Source of the DNA: a virus
Virus record (IMG/VR): IMGVR_UViG_3300042866_001888
Location: 1-45,423 of that record
Length of the DNA stretch: 45,423 nucleotides
Reading direction: 5' to 3' (one strand)
Part shown: positions 14,857-22,523 of the stretch, one piece after another
How the letters are laid out: every line of letters starts with the position of its first letter
Position numbering within the stretch: the first letter of the stretch is position 1
Position numbers and translations under genes: made by a program
Notes under the pieces: model-generated
Databases searched by the model: none
The model's input: only the letters and a program-made list of their open reading frames with translations
Told to the model about the DNA's origin: nothing

Positions 14857-14902
14857 GTGCTTGTTGAGCTGAGGGTGACCATAGAGGCTGTGACGCAAGC
14901 AC
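14857..14902 (+). other. Inverted repeat in a 125-base gap
   Basis: GTGCTTG (14857-14863) can pair with CAAGCAC (14896-14902), and the palindrome GGTCATGACC lies at 14933-14942, 26 bases before the protease start. Candidate operator or leader structure; no gene is visible in the gap. Confidence 0.35.
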
Positions 14903-14967
14903 ACGGAAAAGGAGCAGTTAAATTGTAGTTGGGGTCATGACCAACCCATCTATCTGTCCAATCTTTT

Positions 14968-16194
14968 ATGGCCCAACTAGACTTCAACCAAATGCTAGAC
15001 CTGTGCTGGAAAACAGCGCTTGGTATCACCAAACAAGCCAAATTCTACCAGGCTTCATCGCCAAAGGGCCTTAGCTTTATCCATTGCATCTTCAGAGGTA
15101 ATGAGCAGTACGACACCATCATGGTGAACTGCACCAGCCGAGGCAAGATCAGTATCACCACGATTGATTCACCTTACATGGACGATTGTGTGATTCACCC
15201 GCCAATCAAGATGTCCCAGGTTGAGTCTGAGCAGTACCTGACTGCTGCTGGCTATGACAAGTGGACGGTCGTTCTGCTCAGAGAGCCGCTGTACTCTGTC
15301 AAGTATCCGCCTCTCTACATCTACACAGTACCCAACGCGGGCTACATCGCGGTGGATTCCACCAATGGCAGTGTTTTCCCACTGATGGGTGCCACGAAGC
15401 TACCAACACCACCAGCTCAAGTTGACCTGATTGACCAAATCACTGGCACTTTCAACGCTCTGGTTAGTGGCACAAACAGGGAGAAGCCTCTCTTCTCTGG
15501 CTATGTTCACCCACTCAAGTGGACTCGCAACCTCAACTGCTGGGCCACATCTGTGGACATGACTGGGGCTGTGGTGTCCATCCTTGGCCTGGGCGGTGTG
15601 GGTGGTGGCACTCTTATTACCAAGAAGCACTTGCTTCTGGCCAATCACGTTCCATATCCCGCAGTTCCATTCAAAGTCTACTTTGTTGACAAGGCAAACA
15701 ACGCCTATGAGTACAGTGTGATCAAGACAACTCAGGTTGCTGGATCCGACATCATGATCGGCGAGCTAAGTTCGACCGTGTCTGATGCCTTGAAGGTCTA
15801 CTCCGTCTTGCCGGCCAACTTCAGCAAGTACTTGAGCTGGAACGCGGGCTCACCCAAAGTTCCCATGCTTTGCTCTGATCAAGAGAAGAAAGCCCTGATT
15901 GGTGTCTTTGACACTCTTCAAAACTCAGATGGTGCAGTCTACGCTCAGATTTCAGCACCAACCCAATCCAATTTGTCTCCATTCTATGAGCCATGCATTG
16001 GGGGTGATTCTGGAAACCCAGTCATGACGATCATCAATGGTGAGCCAGTGCTTATGGGTGCCTGGTATCGCCTGTGGTCCTCCTCGTGTCTCTGCTCTCA
16101 CATCCCATCCAACATCCCAGCAATTAACCAGGTGTTGGCTACCTCAGGTATGAAGCTGAAGGAGGCCAACATGAGTAACTTCAAGCAATACTAA
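14968..16194 (+). CDS. Trypsin-like serine protease domain protein
   Basis: 408 residues. Residues ~195-395 have the chymotrypsin-fold signature: 'GGGTLITKKHLLLANH' with catalytic His227, 'AGSDIMIGEL' with Asp261, and 'IGGDSGNPV' with Ser348. The first ~190 residues form a separate region with beta-rich segments and no recognised family. Many phages use a ClpP- or herpesvirus-type protease for head maturation; a trypsin-fold enzyme is unusual. It could process virion proteins or attack host proteins. There is no clear signal peptide, so it is probably cytoplasmic or virion-bound. Confidence 0.82.
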   Translation: MAQLDFNQMLDLCWKTALGITKQAKFYQASSPKGLSFIHCIFRGNEQYDTIMVNCTSRGKISITTIDSPYMDDCVIHPPIKMSQVESEQYLTAAGYDKWTVVLLREPLYSVKYPPLYIYTVPNAGYIAVDSTNGSVFPLMGATKLPTPPAQVDLIDQITGTFNALVSGTNREKPLFSGYVHPLKWTRNLNCWATSVDMTGAVVSILGLGGVGGGTLITKKHLLLANHVPYPAVPFKVYFVDKANNAYEYSVIKTTQVAGSDIMIGELSSTVSDALKVYSVLPANFSKYLSWNAGSPKVPMLCSDQEKKALIGVFDTLQNSDGAVYAQISAPTQSNLSPFYEPCIGGDSGNPVMTIINGEPVLMGAWYRLWSSSCLCSHIPSNIPAINQVLATSGMKLKEANMSNFKQY

Positions 16195-16195
16195 C

Positions 16196-16387
16196 ATGGA
16201 CGCTAAATTCAATATTGGTGACAAGGTTTCAAAGGTTGGTGGTGACTACACCTTTGAAGGAACTGTCGTGGCTGTCTTTACCAAGCTGTCAGGAGCCATT
16301 CGACTGGTGGTCGAGGACAACAGAGGAGTGCTTCATGTCTACAGCGAGAAAAATCTGAAAGCAGATGAAATAGTTTCACTAAACTGA
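16196..16387 (+). CDS. Small hypothetical protein with SH3-like strand pattern
   Basis: 63 residues, starting one base after the protease stop. 'FNIGDKVSKVGGDYTFEGTVVAVFTKLSG' and 'VEDNRGVLHVYSEKNL' are typical of short phage and bacterial proteins with a small beta-barrel. Function unknown; coupling to the protease is likely. Confidence 0.75.
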   Translation: MDAKFNIGDKVSKVGGDYTFEGTVVAVFTKLSGAIRLVVEDNRGVLHVYSEKNLKADEIVSLN

Positions 16388-16425
16388 CTTGAGGTTGTAC
16401 CTTAAGAGTGTTCTTTCAATGAGAA

Positions 16426-16502
16426 CGGAATGTAGCTCAGCCCGGTAGAGCACTTGCTTTGGGAGCAAGACGTCGCAGGTTCAAATCCTGTCATTCCGAC
16501 CA
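16426..16502 (+). tRNA. tRNA-Pro(TGG)
   Basis: Complete cloverleaf: acceptor CGGAATG/CATTCCG, D-arm GCTCAGCCCGGTAGAGC, anticodon arm CTTGC-TTTGGGA-GCAAG with TGG, T-arm CAGG-TTCAAAT-CCTG region, encoded ACCA end. Confidence 0.95.
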
Positions 16503-16507
16503 CTTTT

Positions 16508-16632
16508 GCGGGGCTGGTGTAATTAGCACGCTGGTTCGTTAAACCGTTTCGTGAGTTGGTACCTAGCTCACGTTAAGCTCATCCTGATCAGATGGGTTGT
16601 AGTCCTGGTAACCAATCCAGGGCCCCGCTCCA
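16508..16632 (+). ncRNA. Unusual 125-base tRNA-like RNA with encoded CCA
   Basis: Between tRNA-Pro and tRNA-Val lies an element with a perfect 7-bp acceptor (GCGGGGC with GCCCCGC) and TCCA end. A D-arm-like GTGT-AATTA-GCAC follows the acceptor. Two possible anticodon arms are present: CTGGT-TCGTTAA-ACCGT (GTT, Asn, directly after the D-arm) and TCATC-CTGATCA-GATGG (GAT, Ile, before the T-arm). Between them is a hairpin CGTGAG/CTCACG. The T-arm CCTGG-TAACCAAT-CCAGG has an 8-base loop lacking TTC. It is some 50 bases too long for a normal tRNA, so it may hold an intron or insertion, or be a tRNA mimic. Confidence 0.6.
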
Positions 16633-16638
16633 CCTTCC

Positions 16639-16713
16639 AGGGACTTAGCTCAGTGGTAGAGCTGCACCTTTACACGGTGATGGTCACAGGTTCGAGTCCT
16701 GTAGTCCCTACCA
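16639..16713 (+). tRNA. tRNA-Val(TAC)
   Basis: Acceptor AGGGACT/AGTCCCT, D-arm GCTCAGTGGTAGAGC, anticodon arm GCACC-TTTACAC-GGTGA with TAC, T-arm ACAGG-TTCGAGT-CCTGT, encoded ACCA. Confidence 0.95.
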
Positions 16714-16720
16714 ATTTCAC

Positions 16721-17032
16721 ATGAATCACATGACCCGCAAAAGTGGTGAGAGCGTCTGGAGCATCTACATGATTGAATGCGCAGATGACACCATCTACAC
16801 TGGTGTCTCAATCAACATTGAGCGTAGACTCAAGAAGCACATCTCTGGCAAGGGGGCCAAATACCTGAGACCAGCCTGTCGCCAGCCATTCAAGTTTGTC
16901 GTTTCAGTCACATGCGACAGCAAGTCCACGGCCCTTAAGACAGAGATTAAAGTCAAGGATTTGACGCATGACCAAAAGCGTGAGCTTATGACTGTGTGGA
17001 AGTCCAATCCGGTTCATATCATAGCTCAGTGA
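16721..17032 (+). CDS. GIY-YIG domain protein (YhbQ-like)
   Basis: 103 residues from ATG 16721 (ATG 16730 possible). 'WSIYMIECADDTIYTGVSINIERRLKKH' carries the GIY (SIY) and YIG (YTG) elements with the conserved Arg (IERR), and 'GKGAKYLR' follows as in the UPF0213/YhbQ subgroup. The later Glu (KTEIKVKDL) fits the metal-binding residue. GIY-YIG enzymes cut DNA; the YhbQ subgroup has uncertain cellular function. It starts just after the tRNA cluster and could be a repair-type or recombination-type nuclease rather than a homing enzyme, since no DNA-binding extension exists. Confidence 0.85.
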   Translation: MNHMTRKSGESVWSIYMIECADDTIYTGVSINIERRLKKHISGKGAKYLRPACRQPFKFVVSVTCDSKSTALKTEIKVKDLTHDQKRELMTVWKSNPVHIIAQ

Positions 17033-17033
17033 C

Positions 17034-17924
17034 ATGCACATCACAGCCATTGTTCCCATCTACAATGAGGAGCCCATGCTCCCATTCTTTCTGGACTATT
17101 ACACTCGCATCTGCGATTACATTGTCTTCTTCGACGGCAAGTCCACAGACCGTTCCAGAGAGATCATTCTCAATTACATGGGCACAACGTCGTGCCACAT
17201 TGAGCTAAGAGTCAATCCATCTGTTGGCACTGTCGACATCTACAATCCGTCTTTCTCCCAGTGTCCCAACCAGTCACTGCACTACATTCGTACACATGGC
17301 TGGCGTAGTCTCTTTCAAGAGATTGAGGGTCTGCCAGAGTGGGTTTTCGTTGTGGACTGCGATGAGTTTGTTTGGCACCCCATGGGTGTCAGGACCAAGC
17401 TACAGAGGTACGATTCTCAAGGCATCTCGTTCCCATCACCCACCAACATTCAGATGCTGTCACGTGAGTTTCCAAAGCACGACTCGTCTGCCATGCTCCA
17501 TCGCTTGGTGCCACAGGGTTACATTGACCCCTCCATTGAAGGCGTCAAGCGACTGGCCTTCAACACCAAATACAAGAAGGATTTCCACTTCAAGGAGTTT
17601 GGCTATCGTGTCCCTGGTGAGAACACCTTTGACCACGAGCCCATCATTGACAGACTTAAAGTCCTGCATTATCCTAAATTGGGTTTCAACTTTTTCAAGA
17701 GGCGTGTTTCACAGAAAGGTGATAGAGTCTCAGACGCCAACAAACAGTTTGGCCTGAGCTACCACTATGCTGATCAGGCCGGAATGACTGAGGAACAGTT
17801 TGAGGCGCTTTATAGGCACCCTGGTTTTGTGTCTGATATCCACAACCCTCACGCATACCCAAACTTCTGTGTTCTTCCACATGAAGTAAGAGATCGCTCG
17901 CCAAACTCACCATTTATCCAATAG
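17034..17924 (+). CDS. Family 2-like glycosyltransferase
   Basis: 296 residues. The opening 'ITAIVPIYNEEPML' is the GT2 N-terminal strand with Asn11-Glu-Glu, 'DYIVFFDGKSTDRS' is the second conserved strand, and 'VFVVDCDEFVW' has the DxD motif at D108-D110. The C-terminal half, 'LKVLHYPKLGFNFFKRRV', resembles the GT92/GT2 branch acting on surface glycans. It would transfer a sugar from a nucleotide donor. The start lies one base after the GIY-YIG stop. Confidence 0.87.
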   Translation: MHITAIVPIYNEEPMLPFFLDYYTRICDYIVFFDGKSTDRSREIILNYMGTTSCHIELRVNPSVGTVDIYNPSFSQCPNQSLHYIRTHGWRSLFQEIEGLPEWVFVVDCDEFVWHPMGVRTKLQRYDSQGISFPSPTNIQMLSREFPKHDSSAMLHRLVPQGYIDPSIEGVKRLAFNTKYKKDFHFKEFGYRVPGENTFDHEPIIDRLKVLHYPKLGFNFFKRRVSQKGDRVSDANKQFGLSYHYADQAGMTEEQFEALYRHPGFVSDIHNPHAYPNFCVLPHEVRDRSPNSPFIQ

Positions 17925-17925
17925 T

Positions 17926-18165
17926 ATGCCAGTCACTAAAGAAGGAAACACGCCAGTAGATCACCCAGTCCATTACAACAGTCATCCATCTGGTGTGGAG
18001 TGCATTGACATTGTGGAGCACATGAACTTCAACTTGGGCAATGCTATGAAGTACATCTGGCGGGCTGATCTCAAGGCTGATGCCATTGAAGATCTTCAGA
18101 AGGCTGCCTTTTACATCAAGCGTGAACTTAAACGTCGTGGTGTACATGAAGACACCAAGTCGTAG
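17926..18165 (+). CDS. DUF3310 family phage protein
   Basis: 79 residues. 'DHPVHYNSHPSGVECIDIVEHMNFNLGNAMKYIWRADLK' followed by 'IEDLQKAAFYIKREL' matches DUF3310 almost residue for residue. The family is spread among phages; I recall phage T7 gp1.7, a nucleotide kinase, being linked with it, but that is from memory and the role here is open. Confidence 0.88.
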   Translation: MPVTKEGNTPVDHPVHYNSHPSGVECIDIVEHMNFNLGNAMKYIWRADLKADAIEDLQKAAFYIKRELKRRGVHEDTKS

Positions 18166-18176
18166 GGTGGTTTCAC

Positions 18177-18251
18177 GGGCTCATAGTTAAATGGACATAA
18201 CACGGACCTTCTAAGTCCGCTTTCCAGGTTCGATTCCTGGTGAGCCTGCCA
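18177..18251 (+). tRNA. tRNA-Arg(TCT)
   Basis: Acceptor GGGCTCA/TGAGCCT (first pair G-U), anticodon arm CGGAC-CTTCTAA-GTCCG with TCT, T-arm CCAGG-TTCGATT-CCTGG, encoded GCCA. Confidence 0.94.
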
Positions 18252-18259
18252 TTCATTTA

Positions 18260-18334
18260 GCCAGCTTAGCTCAGCGGCAGAGCGCTCGCTTTGTAAGCGA
18301 AGGGTCGTCGGTTCAATCCCGACAGCTGGCTCCA
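18260..18334 (+). tRNA. tRNA-Thr(TGT)
   Basis: Acceptor GCCAGCT/AGCTGGC, D-arm GCTCAGCGGCAGAGC, anticodon arm CTCGC-TTTGTAA-GCGAA with TGT, T-arm GTCGG-TTCAATC-CCGAC, encoded TCCA. Confidence 0.95.
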
Positions 18335-18340
18335 CTTTCC

Positions 18341-18385
18341 ATGAGAATCGTACAAATCGGCTGCAACAAGCAGTACGCTCCTTAA
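18341..18385 (+). pseudogene. 14-codon remnant resembling a methyltransferase N-terminus
   Basis: ATG 18341 encodes MRIVQIGCNKQYAP and stops. The first ten residues resemble the start of FkbM-type methyltransferases, where an 'IVQIGxNxG' strand begins the SAM-binding fold. Everything after it is missing; the phage promoter for the ligase gene lies ten bases beyond the stop. Probably a deletion scar; could be chance. Confidence 0.3.
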
Positions 18386-18394
18386 AAAAACTTG

Positions 18395-18423
18395 TTTACA
18401 AATTTCTTGGGTCCGGGTATACT
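18395..18423 (+). promoter_or_regulatory. Sigma70-like phage promoter for the ligase-like gene
   Basis: TTTACA 18395-18400, 17-base spacer with CTTGGGTCC, TATACT 18418-18423, then six bases to ATG 18430. Predicted leaderless mRNA. Confidence 0.83.
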
Positions 18424-18429
18424 CGGCCC

Positions 18430-18993
18430 ATGACTAAGCAAGCAATTCTCCCTGGCCTCTCAATGCCCATGTTTCCCATGCGGCCAAAGAGTGGCCGTCA
18501 AATCACCTCTAAGACAGACGTCAAGGACATTTTCACTCGCATCAAAGGTGGGTGGACAGTCCAGCTCAAGATCAACGGGGACCGTGCTCAGGTGGGTGTC
18601 AACGAGAATGGTATCCATGTGGCTAATCGCCACGGTGGGTGGTATGGCCTGACGGTGGACCTCACTGAGTGGAAGCAGTTGCCAGCTGGCACACTGCTGG
18701 ATGGCGAGGTCTTCAAGAAGAAATTCTACCCATTTGAGGTGGTGGCCTACGAAGGTCAGAGTCTGGACCGAAGCACTCCCGCTGAGCGTGAAGCCAAAGC
18801 CAAGTGGCTCTGCGATCAAGTGGGTGTTGACTGGCTGTATGAGCCCACACAATCAGTCCTGTCAAAAATGAGGGCCAACATGCCCACCATCGAGGGTGTG
18901 GTTCTCAAAATGGCCAACACACCCTACATTCCATTGTCCACGGCCACCCGTGAGAGTGATACCTGGATCAAGTGGAAGTGGCAAGGAGCCTGA
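18430..18993 (+). CDS. ATP-dependent DNA ligase-type nucleotidyltransferase (minimal)
   Basis: 187 residues. Motif I is K47-I-N-G-D-R52, where Lys47 would carry AMP. 'GTLLDGEVF' (Glu93) is the motif III/IIIa region, 'EGVVLK' (155-160) motif IV, and 'WIKWKW' near the end motif V. The protein stops there, so it has only the adenylation domain and lacks the C-terminal OB-fold of usual ligases. It may seal nicks with help from another protein, or act on RNA or another acceptor. It has its own promoter. Confidence 0.82.
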   Translation: MTKQAILPGLSMPMFPMRPKSGRQITSKTDVKDIFTRIKGGWTVQLKINGDRAQVGVNENGIHVANRHGGWYGLTVDLTEWKQLPAGTLLDGEVFKKKFYPFEVVAYEGQSLDRSTPAEREAKAKWLCDQVGVDWLYEPTQSVLSKMRANMPTIEGVVLKMANTPYIPLSTATRESDTWIKWKWQGA

Positions 18994-19020
18994 TACAAAA
19001 CCTATTTTGTTCTTAGATCC

Positions 19021-19959
19021 ATGAAGATTTTCGTGGCTGGGCACAAAGGTCTCGTGGGGTCAGCGATAATTCGCGGCCTAAATCGCACTTGGGCCAACAG
19101 AAAAAATCTGGGTGTCCTTACCTGTGATCGTCGCAATGTAGACTTGAGGGACCAAGCCTCTGTGATGGCTTGGTTCAAGGAACACTCCCCAGACGTGGTG
19201 TATCTTGCGGCTGCCACTGTGGGTGGCATTGTGGCCAACTCAACACGTCCAGGTGATTTCATACTGGACAATCTTCAGATTCAAAACAACGTCATACATG
19301 CCTCCTTGTTTTGTGACGTAAAACGTCTTGTCTTTTTTGGCTCATCCTGCATCTACCCAAAGATGGCCAAGCAACCCATCAAGGAGTCAGAGCTCCTGTC
19401 TGGGCCATTGGAACCCACCAACCAAGCCTATTCTGTGGCTAAGATTGCAGGCTACATGATGTGTGAGGCCTTTAGGGTTCAACATGGGTTCAACTATGTG
19501 GCATTAATGCCCACAAATCTGTATGGACCCAATGACAATTACTCCCCCACAGCGTCCCACGTCATTCCAGGTCTTATCGCCAAGTTGCATGCAGCCAAGA
19601 TCAAAGGTGATCCCACCTATTCTTGCTGGGGAACAGGGTCAGCTCTTAGAGAGTTTCTCTACTCAGATGACCTGGCTGATGCGGCTATTAGTCTCGCAGA
19701 GATGAGTGAGGTCAGTGGCTTGGTCAATGTTGGCTATGGTTCTGACATCTCAATCAGAGACTTGGTCTACAAAGTTGCCAAGGTTGTGGGCTACAAGGGC
19801 GAAATTGTGTGGGATCCATCTAAACCAGATGGCACACCTCGCAAGATTCTCGATTCCAGCCGCCTTAGAAACATCACCTCATGGACCCCAAAGGTGGACC
19901 TGGACAAGGGTCTGCCAATCGCCTACAGCGACTTTTTAACAAACTCAGTCCGTATTTAA
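19021..19959 (+). CDS. fcl: GDP-L-fucose synthase
   Basis: 312 residues, full family length. 'VAGHKGLVGSAI' holds the NADP-binding glycines, 'TVGGIVANSTRPGDFI' is specific for this family, 'FFGSSCIYPK' (SSC at 108-110) and YSVAK (Tyr137, Lys141) give the catalytic residues, and 'PTNLYGPNDNY', 'SHVIPGLIAKLHAAK' and 'KPDGTPRKILD' are all classic. It epimerises and reduces GDP-4-keto-6-deoxymannose to GDP-fucose. The substrate could come from the dehydratase at 1347-2339 or the host. It is preceded by TTCTTAGATCC before the ATG. Confidence 0.94.
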   Translation: MKIFVAGHKGLVGSAIIRGLNRTWANRKNLGVLTCDRRNVDLRDQASVMAWFKEHSPDVVYLAAATVGGIVANSTRPGDFILDNLQIQNNVIHASLFCDVKRLVFFGSSCIYPKMAKQPIKESELLSGPLEPTNQAYSVAKIAGYMMCEAFRVQHGFNYVALMPTNLYGPNDNYSPTASHVIPGLIAKLHAAKIKGDPTYSCWGTGSALREFLYSDDLADAAISLAEMSEVSGLVNVGYGSDISIRDLVYKVAKVVGYKGEIVWDPSKPDGTPRKILDSSRLRNITSWTPKVDLDKGLPIAYSDFLTNSVRI

Positions 19960-19962
19960 GCC

Positions 19963-20799
19963 ATGAAGTTTTCTAAGATGCTGATTGAGGTTGAGGTTGG
20001 TGGTGACAACTCTGTCATCACTGATCTTCAAAACCAAGGTTTTACGGTTGAGCCGAATGACGAGGGTTCCAATCAGTATACCGTTTCAAAAAATGGTCAA
20101 ACTGCTCTTTTGGATTTGTCCACTGAGGAGAGCATGGCTGACTCGTTGAAAACGATTCGGGCTGCTTTTGACACGGAGACAGAGGTGGACACTGACGTGT
20201 ACAGTGGTCAAAACTACCCGATCATGAGCCAAAAGAGCTCTGACCACAAGTTGGCCCAACGGGTTGCGGCGATTGGTGAAGCCGACAATCGCAACAAGAT
20301 CAAACTTCCAGTGCAGGCCACATCTGCAGCGGGTGGCAAGACTTACCACCATGACGTGTATCTGATACACCCAGATGTTGCTACTAAGCAGATGCAAATG
20401 ATGGTGGGCAAATCACCTGAGCCCATTGTCCAGATTGACAAGACACCCGGAAGCTGGTATGCCAGTGACTTCATGAAGGGAAGTGGTCCTCTTGCCATTG
20501 ACTTTGGGTCTGGCTGGGTATTGGTCAATGCTGACGAGATTCGAGACGCTGTTGCTGAGTACCAAACCAATGATTGGGAGGCCAGTGGCAAGCCGGATGA
20601 GCTTTGGAAAAAGATCCAGGCAAAGTTGAATGACTTGAAGTCCAAGAGAGATGATGAGCAGTCATTCTCTGAGTCCAACAAGGGACTCTGGCACAATATC
20701 CACCAGAAGAGAAAGCGTATGGGTAAGAACTACCGACCTGCCAAGCCTGGTGAGAAAGGTCGTCCAGAGTCTAAAGCTTGGAAAAATGCACAAAAATAA
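19963..20799 (+). CDS. Phage protein with basic 'LWxNIHxKRKR' tail
   Basis: 278 residues. The N-terminal 200 are a mixed fold without recognised motif, although 'GSWYASDFMKGSGPLAIDFGSGWVLV' looks like a compact beta-domain. The C-terminal 35 residues, 'GLWHNIHQKRKRMGKNY' with 'RPAKPGEKGRP', form a basic tail motif that recurs at the C-terminus of many phage proteins. The role is unknown; the tail probably binds DNA or RNA. Its 3' end overlaps a tiny membrane-protein gene. Confidence 0.72.
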   Translation: MKFSKMLIEVEVGGDNSVITDLQNQGFTVEPNDEGSNQYTVSKNGQTALLDLSTEESMADSLKTIRAAFDTETEVDTDVYSGQNYPIMSQKSSDHKLAQRVAAIGEADNRNKIKLPVQATSAAGGKTYHHDVYLIHPDVATKQMQMMVGKSPEPIVQIDKTPGSWYASDFMKGSGPLAIDFGSGWVLVNADEIRDAVAEYQTNDWEASGKPDELWKKIQAKLNDLKSKRDDEQSFSESNKGLWHNIHQKRKRMGKNYRPAKPGEKGRPESKAWKNAQK

Positions 20800-20884
20800 T
20801 ACCAAGATTCAGCTAGCCATGGCATTTTTGGCCCTGCTGTGGTTGGCTTTGGTCATTGAAGGTCTTCAGAAGTTGTGGGGCTAG
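20786..20884 (+). CDS. 32-residue membrane micro-protein
   Basis: ATG 20786 lies inside the end of the previous gene and opens MHKNNTKIQLAMAFLALLWL, continuing hydrophobic to 'ALVIEGLQKLWG'. It has one clear membrane helix preceded by a basic N-terminus. The 14-base overlap suggests coupling. Possible role in lysis timing or membrane association; uncertain. Confidence 0.5.
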   Translation: MHKNNTKIQLAMAFLALLWLALVIEGLQKLWG

Positions 20885-20931
20885 TCTGCCTCACTCCTCT
20901 ACCTCAACCCTATTGGCAGTAGTTAGGTTGT

Positions 20932-22065
20932 ATGTCAGACAACTTTGATGTTGAGGTACCCGATATCCCCTTACCCGAGGAGGAGAAGACCATAGAGATT
21001 GAAGATACCTTTCAAGGTGCCTTCAAGTTTGCCGTTGTAGGCGCTGGTCAAGGTGGTGGTCGTCTGGCCCAAACTTTCTGGAAGATGGGGTACAAGCGTA
21101 CCGCCGTCATAAACACCTCTGAGCAGGATCTGGCCACCATTGACATGCCAGCTGACAGAAAACTGTTGATTGGCACTGGCGGCGCTGGCAAGAATCCGGC
21201 TGTGGCGGCCTCACTCATCAAGGACAAAAAGGAAGACGTCTTGGATTTCATGCGTCGTTCCTTTGGTCCAGGCTTTGACCGCATATTCTGCTGTGCATCG
21301 GCTGCTGGCGGCACTGGATCCGGCACCTTGTTGCACCTGGTGGATGTAGCCATTGAGCTGCAACAGTCATTGAAAACCAGCAGCCAAAAAGTTGGCGTGG
21401 TACTGGCTCTGCCAAAGATCTCTGAGGGCCAGAAGCTGAATGCTAATGCCTACAACGTTCTTCGTGATGTATTTGCTTTGGTCGAGAAGGGCATCGTTTC
21501 TCCTCTGATCCTTGTAGACAATGAGAAGATTTCTACCCTCTATCCAAAACTCGCTGTGGACCCATTCTGGGACACTGCCAATCGTAGTCTTCTCTCCCTA
21601 TTCCACCTCTTCAACCTCACGGCCATTCGTGAGAGTCGTTACACATCATTCGACCCATCAGACCTTAAGACGATTCTCGATTCTGGACTGATCACCTTCG
21701 GTGCAACTCCAGTGGAGAATTGGAAGGATGCCACGGGCATCTCGTTTGCCATTAGAAACTCACTGAAGAAGAACATCCTCAGTGGTGGTGTCTCAATTGA
21801 GACTGGCAACACAGCTGGTGCAATGATCATTGGGTCAGAGGATGTCTTGAATGAGGTTCCGCAGGTCAATCTTGACACCGCATTTGAGCAGTTGACCAGA
21901 ATTCTTAAGCCTGGAAACACTGTTCATCGTGGCATCTATCGTGGCAATAAACCTGGCTTGGTGGTCTACACCATCATTGGTGGTTTGGGACGACCGACTG
22001 ACAAGTTGGCTGAACTTAGAAAGTTTGGCAATGTGATTGACTCAGCTGAACCCTGGCCAAAATGA
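20932..22065 (+). CDS. Tubulin/FtsZ-family GTPase-like protein
   Basis: 377 residues. 'VVGAGQGGGRLAQTF' (GAGQGGGR at 37-44) matches the first nucleotide-binding loop of FtsZ, and 'SAAGGTGSGT' (GGTGSG at 126-131) is the tubulin/FtsZ signature G-box. 'LALPKISEGQKLNANAYNVLRDV' is the matching downstream region. Some jumbo phages use the tubulin PhuZ to centre their DNA compartment, and FtsZ-like proteins occur in other phages. This one has an acidic 30-residue N-terminal extension. It may form filaments or act as a non-polymerising GTP-binding factor. The next gene overlaps it by four bases. Confidence 0.88.
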   Translation: MSDNFDVEVPDIPLPEEEKTIEIEDTFQGAFKFAVVGAGQGGGRLAQTFWKMGYKRTAVINTSEQDLATIDMPADRKLLIGTGGAGKNPAVAASLIKDKKEDVLDFMRRSFGPGFDRIFCCASAAGGTGSGTLLHLVDVAIELQQSLKTSSQKVGVVLALPKISEGQKLNANAYNVLRDVFALVEKGIVSPLILVDNEKISTLYPKLAVDPFWDTANRSLLSLFHLFNLTAIRESRYTSFDPSDLKTILDSGLITFGATPVENWKDATGISFAIRNSLKKNILSGGVSIETGNTAGAMIIGSEDVLNEVPQVNLDTAFEQLTRILKPGNTVHRGIYRGNKPGLVVYTIIGGLGRPTDKLAELRKFGNVIDSAEPWPK

Positions 22066-22505
22066 AAGCGTCTGTCAGCCGGATCTTGCAAGAGCAAGAA
22101 TCACAGTATTCCACTAGAGTTGAACGTGGAGCCGTAGATTTCTACGGCCACGAGCAGTGGGTTCGTCTTCAAGCCCAACTAAAGGGTCTTTGGCTTGCTG
22201 ACTTGTCCCATATTGAGACTGAGTGGGCTGTGGTTGACGTAAAGTGGAATGCCCAACTTGACGAGAGACCCTGGGGCATCAAAGACATAGACGTGAGTGT
22301 GGTGAATGTGGCTGTCCATGCCACATTCACTGTGCTTGACGAGAATGACGAAAGTGTAGAGTTAGACTTAGAATTTGACACTGCCACACAGCTCCGCGGT
22401 GAAAAGTGGGAGATTGAGATCGAAGAGGGACCCAAAGCTGTGCCATTGGCTCCAAACACTGTCGACATCCACTTAAAAGAGAAAAGAATTGTAGTGAACT
22501 TCTAG
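22062..22505 (+). CDS. Hypothetical protein coupled to the tubulin-like GTPase
   Basis: 147 residues; its ATG overlaps the stop of the tubulin-like gene (ATGA), so translation is coupled and a joint function is likely. The sequence is beta-rich and acidic ('VVNVAVHATFTVLDENDESVELDLEFDT'), compatible with a beta-sandwich. No family recognised. Confidence 0.72.
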   Translation: MKASVSRILQEQESQYSTRVERGAVDFYGHEQWVRLQAQLKGLWLADLSHIETEWAVVDVKWNAQLDERPWGIKDIDVSVVNVAVHATFTVLDENDESVELDLEFDTATQLRGEKWEIEIEEGPKAVPLAPNTVDIHLKEKRIVVNF

Positions 22506-22523
22506 TAATCTGTTCTAAGTGTC

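Noticed and set aside
16721-17032. GIY-YIG gene as a homing endonuclease
   Set aside because: It lacks a DNA-binding extension, matches the YhbQ subgroup better and does not interrupt a gene.
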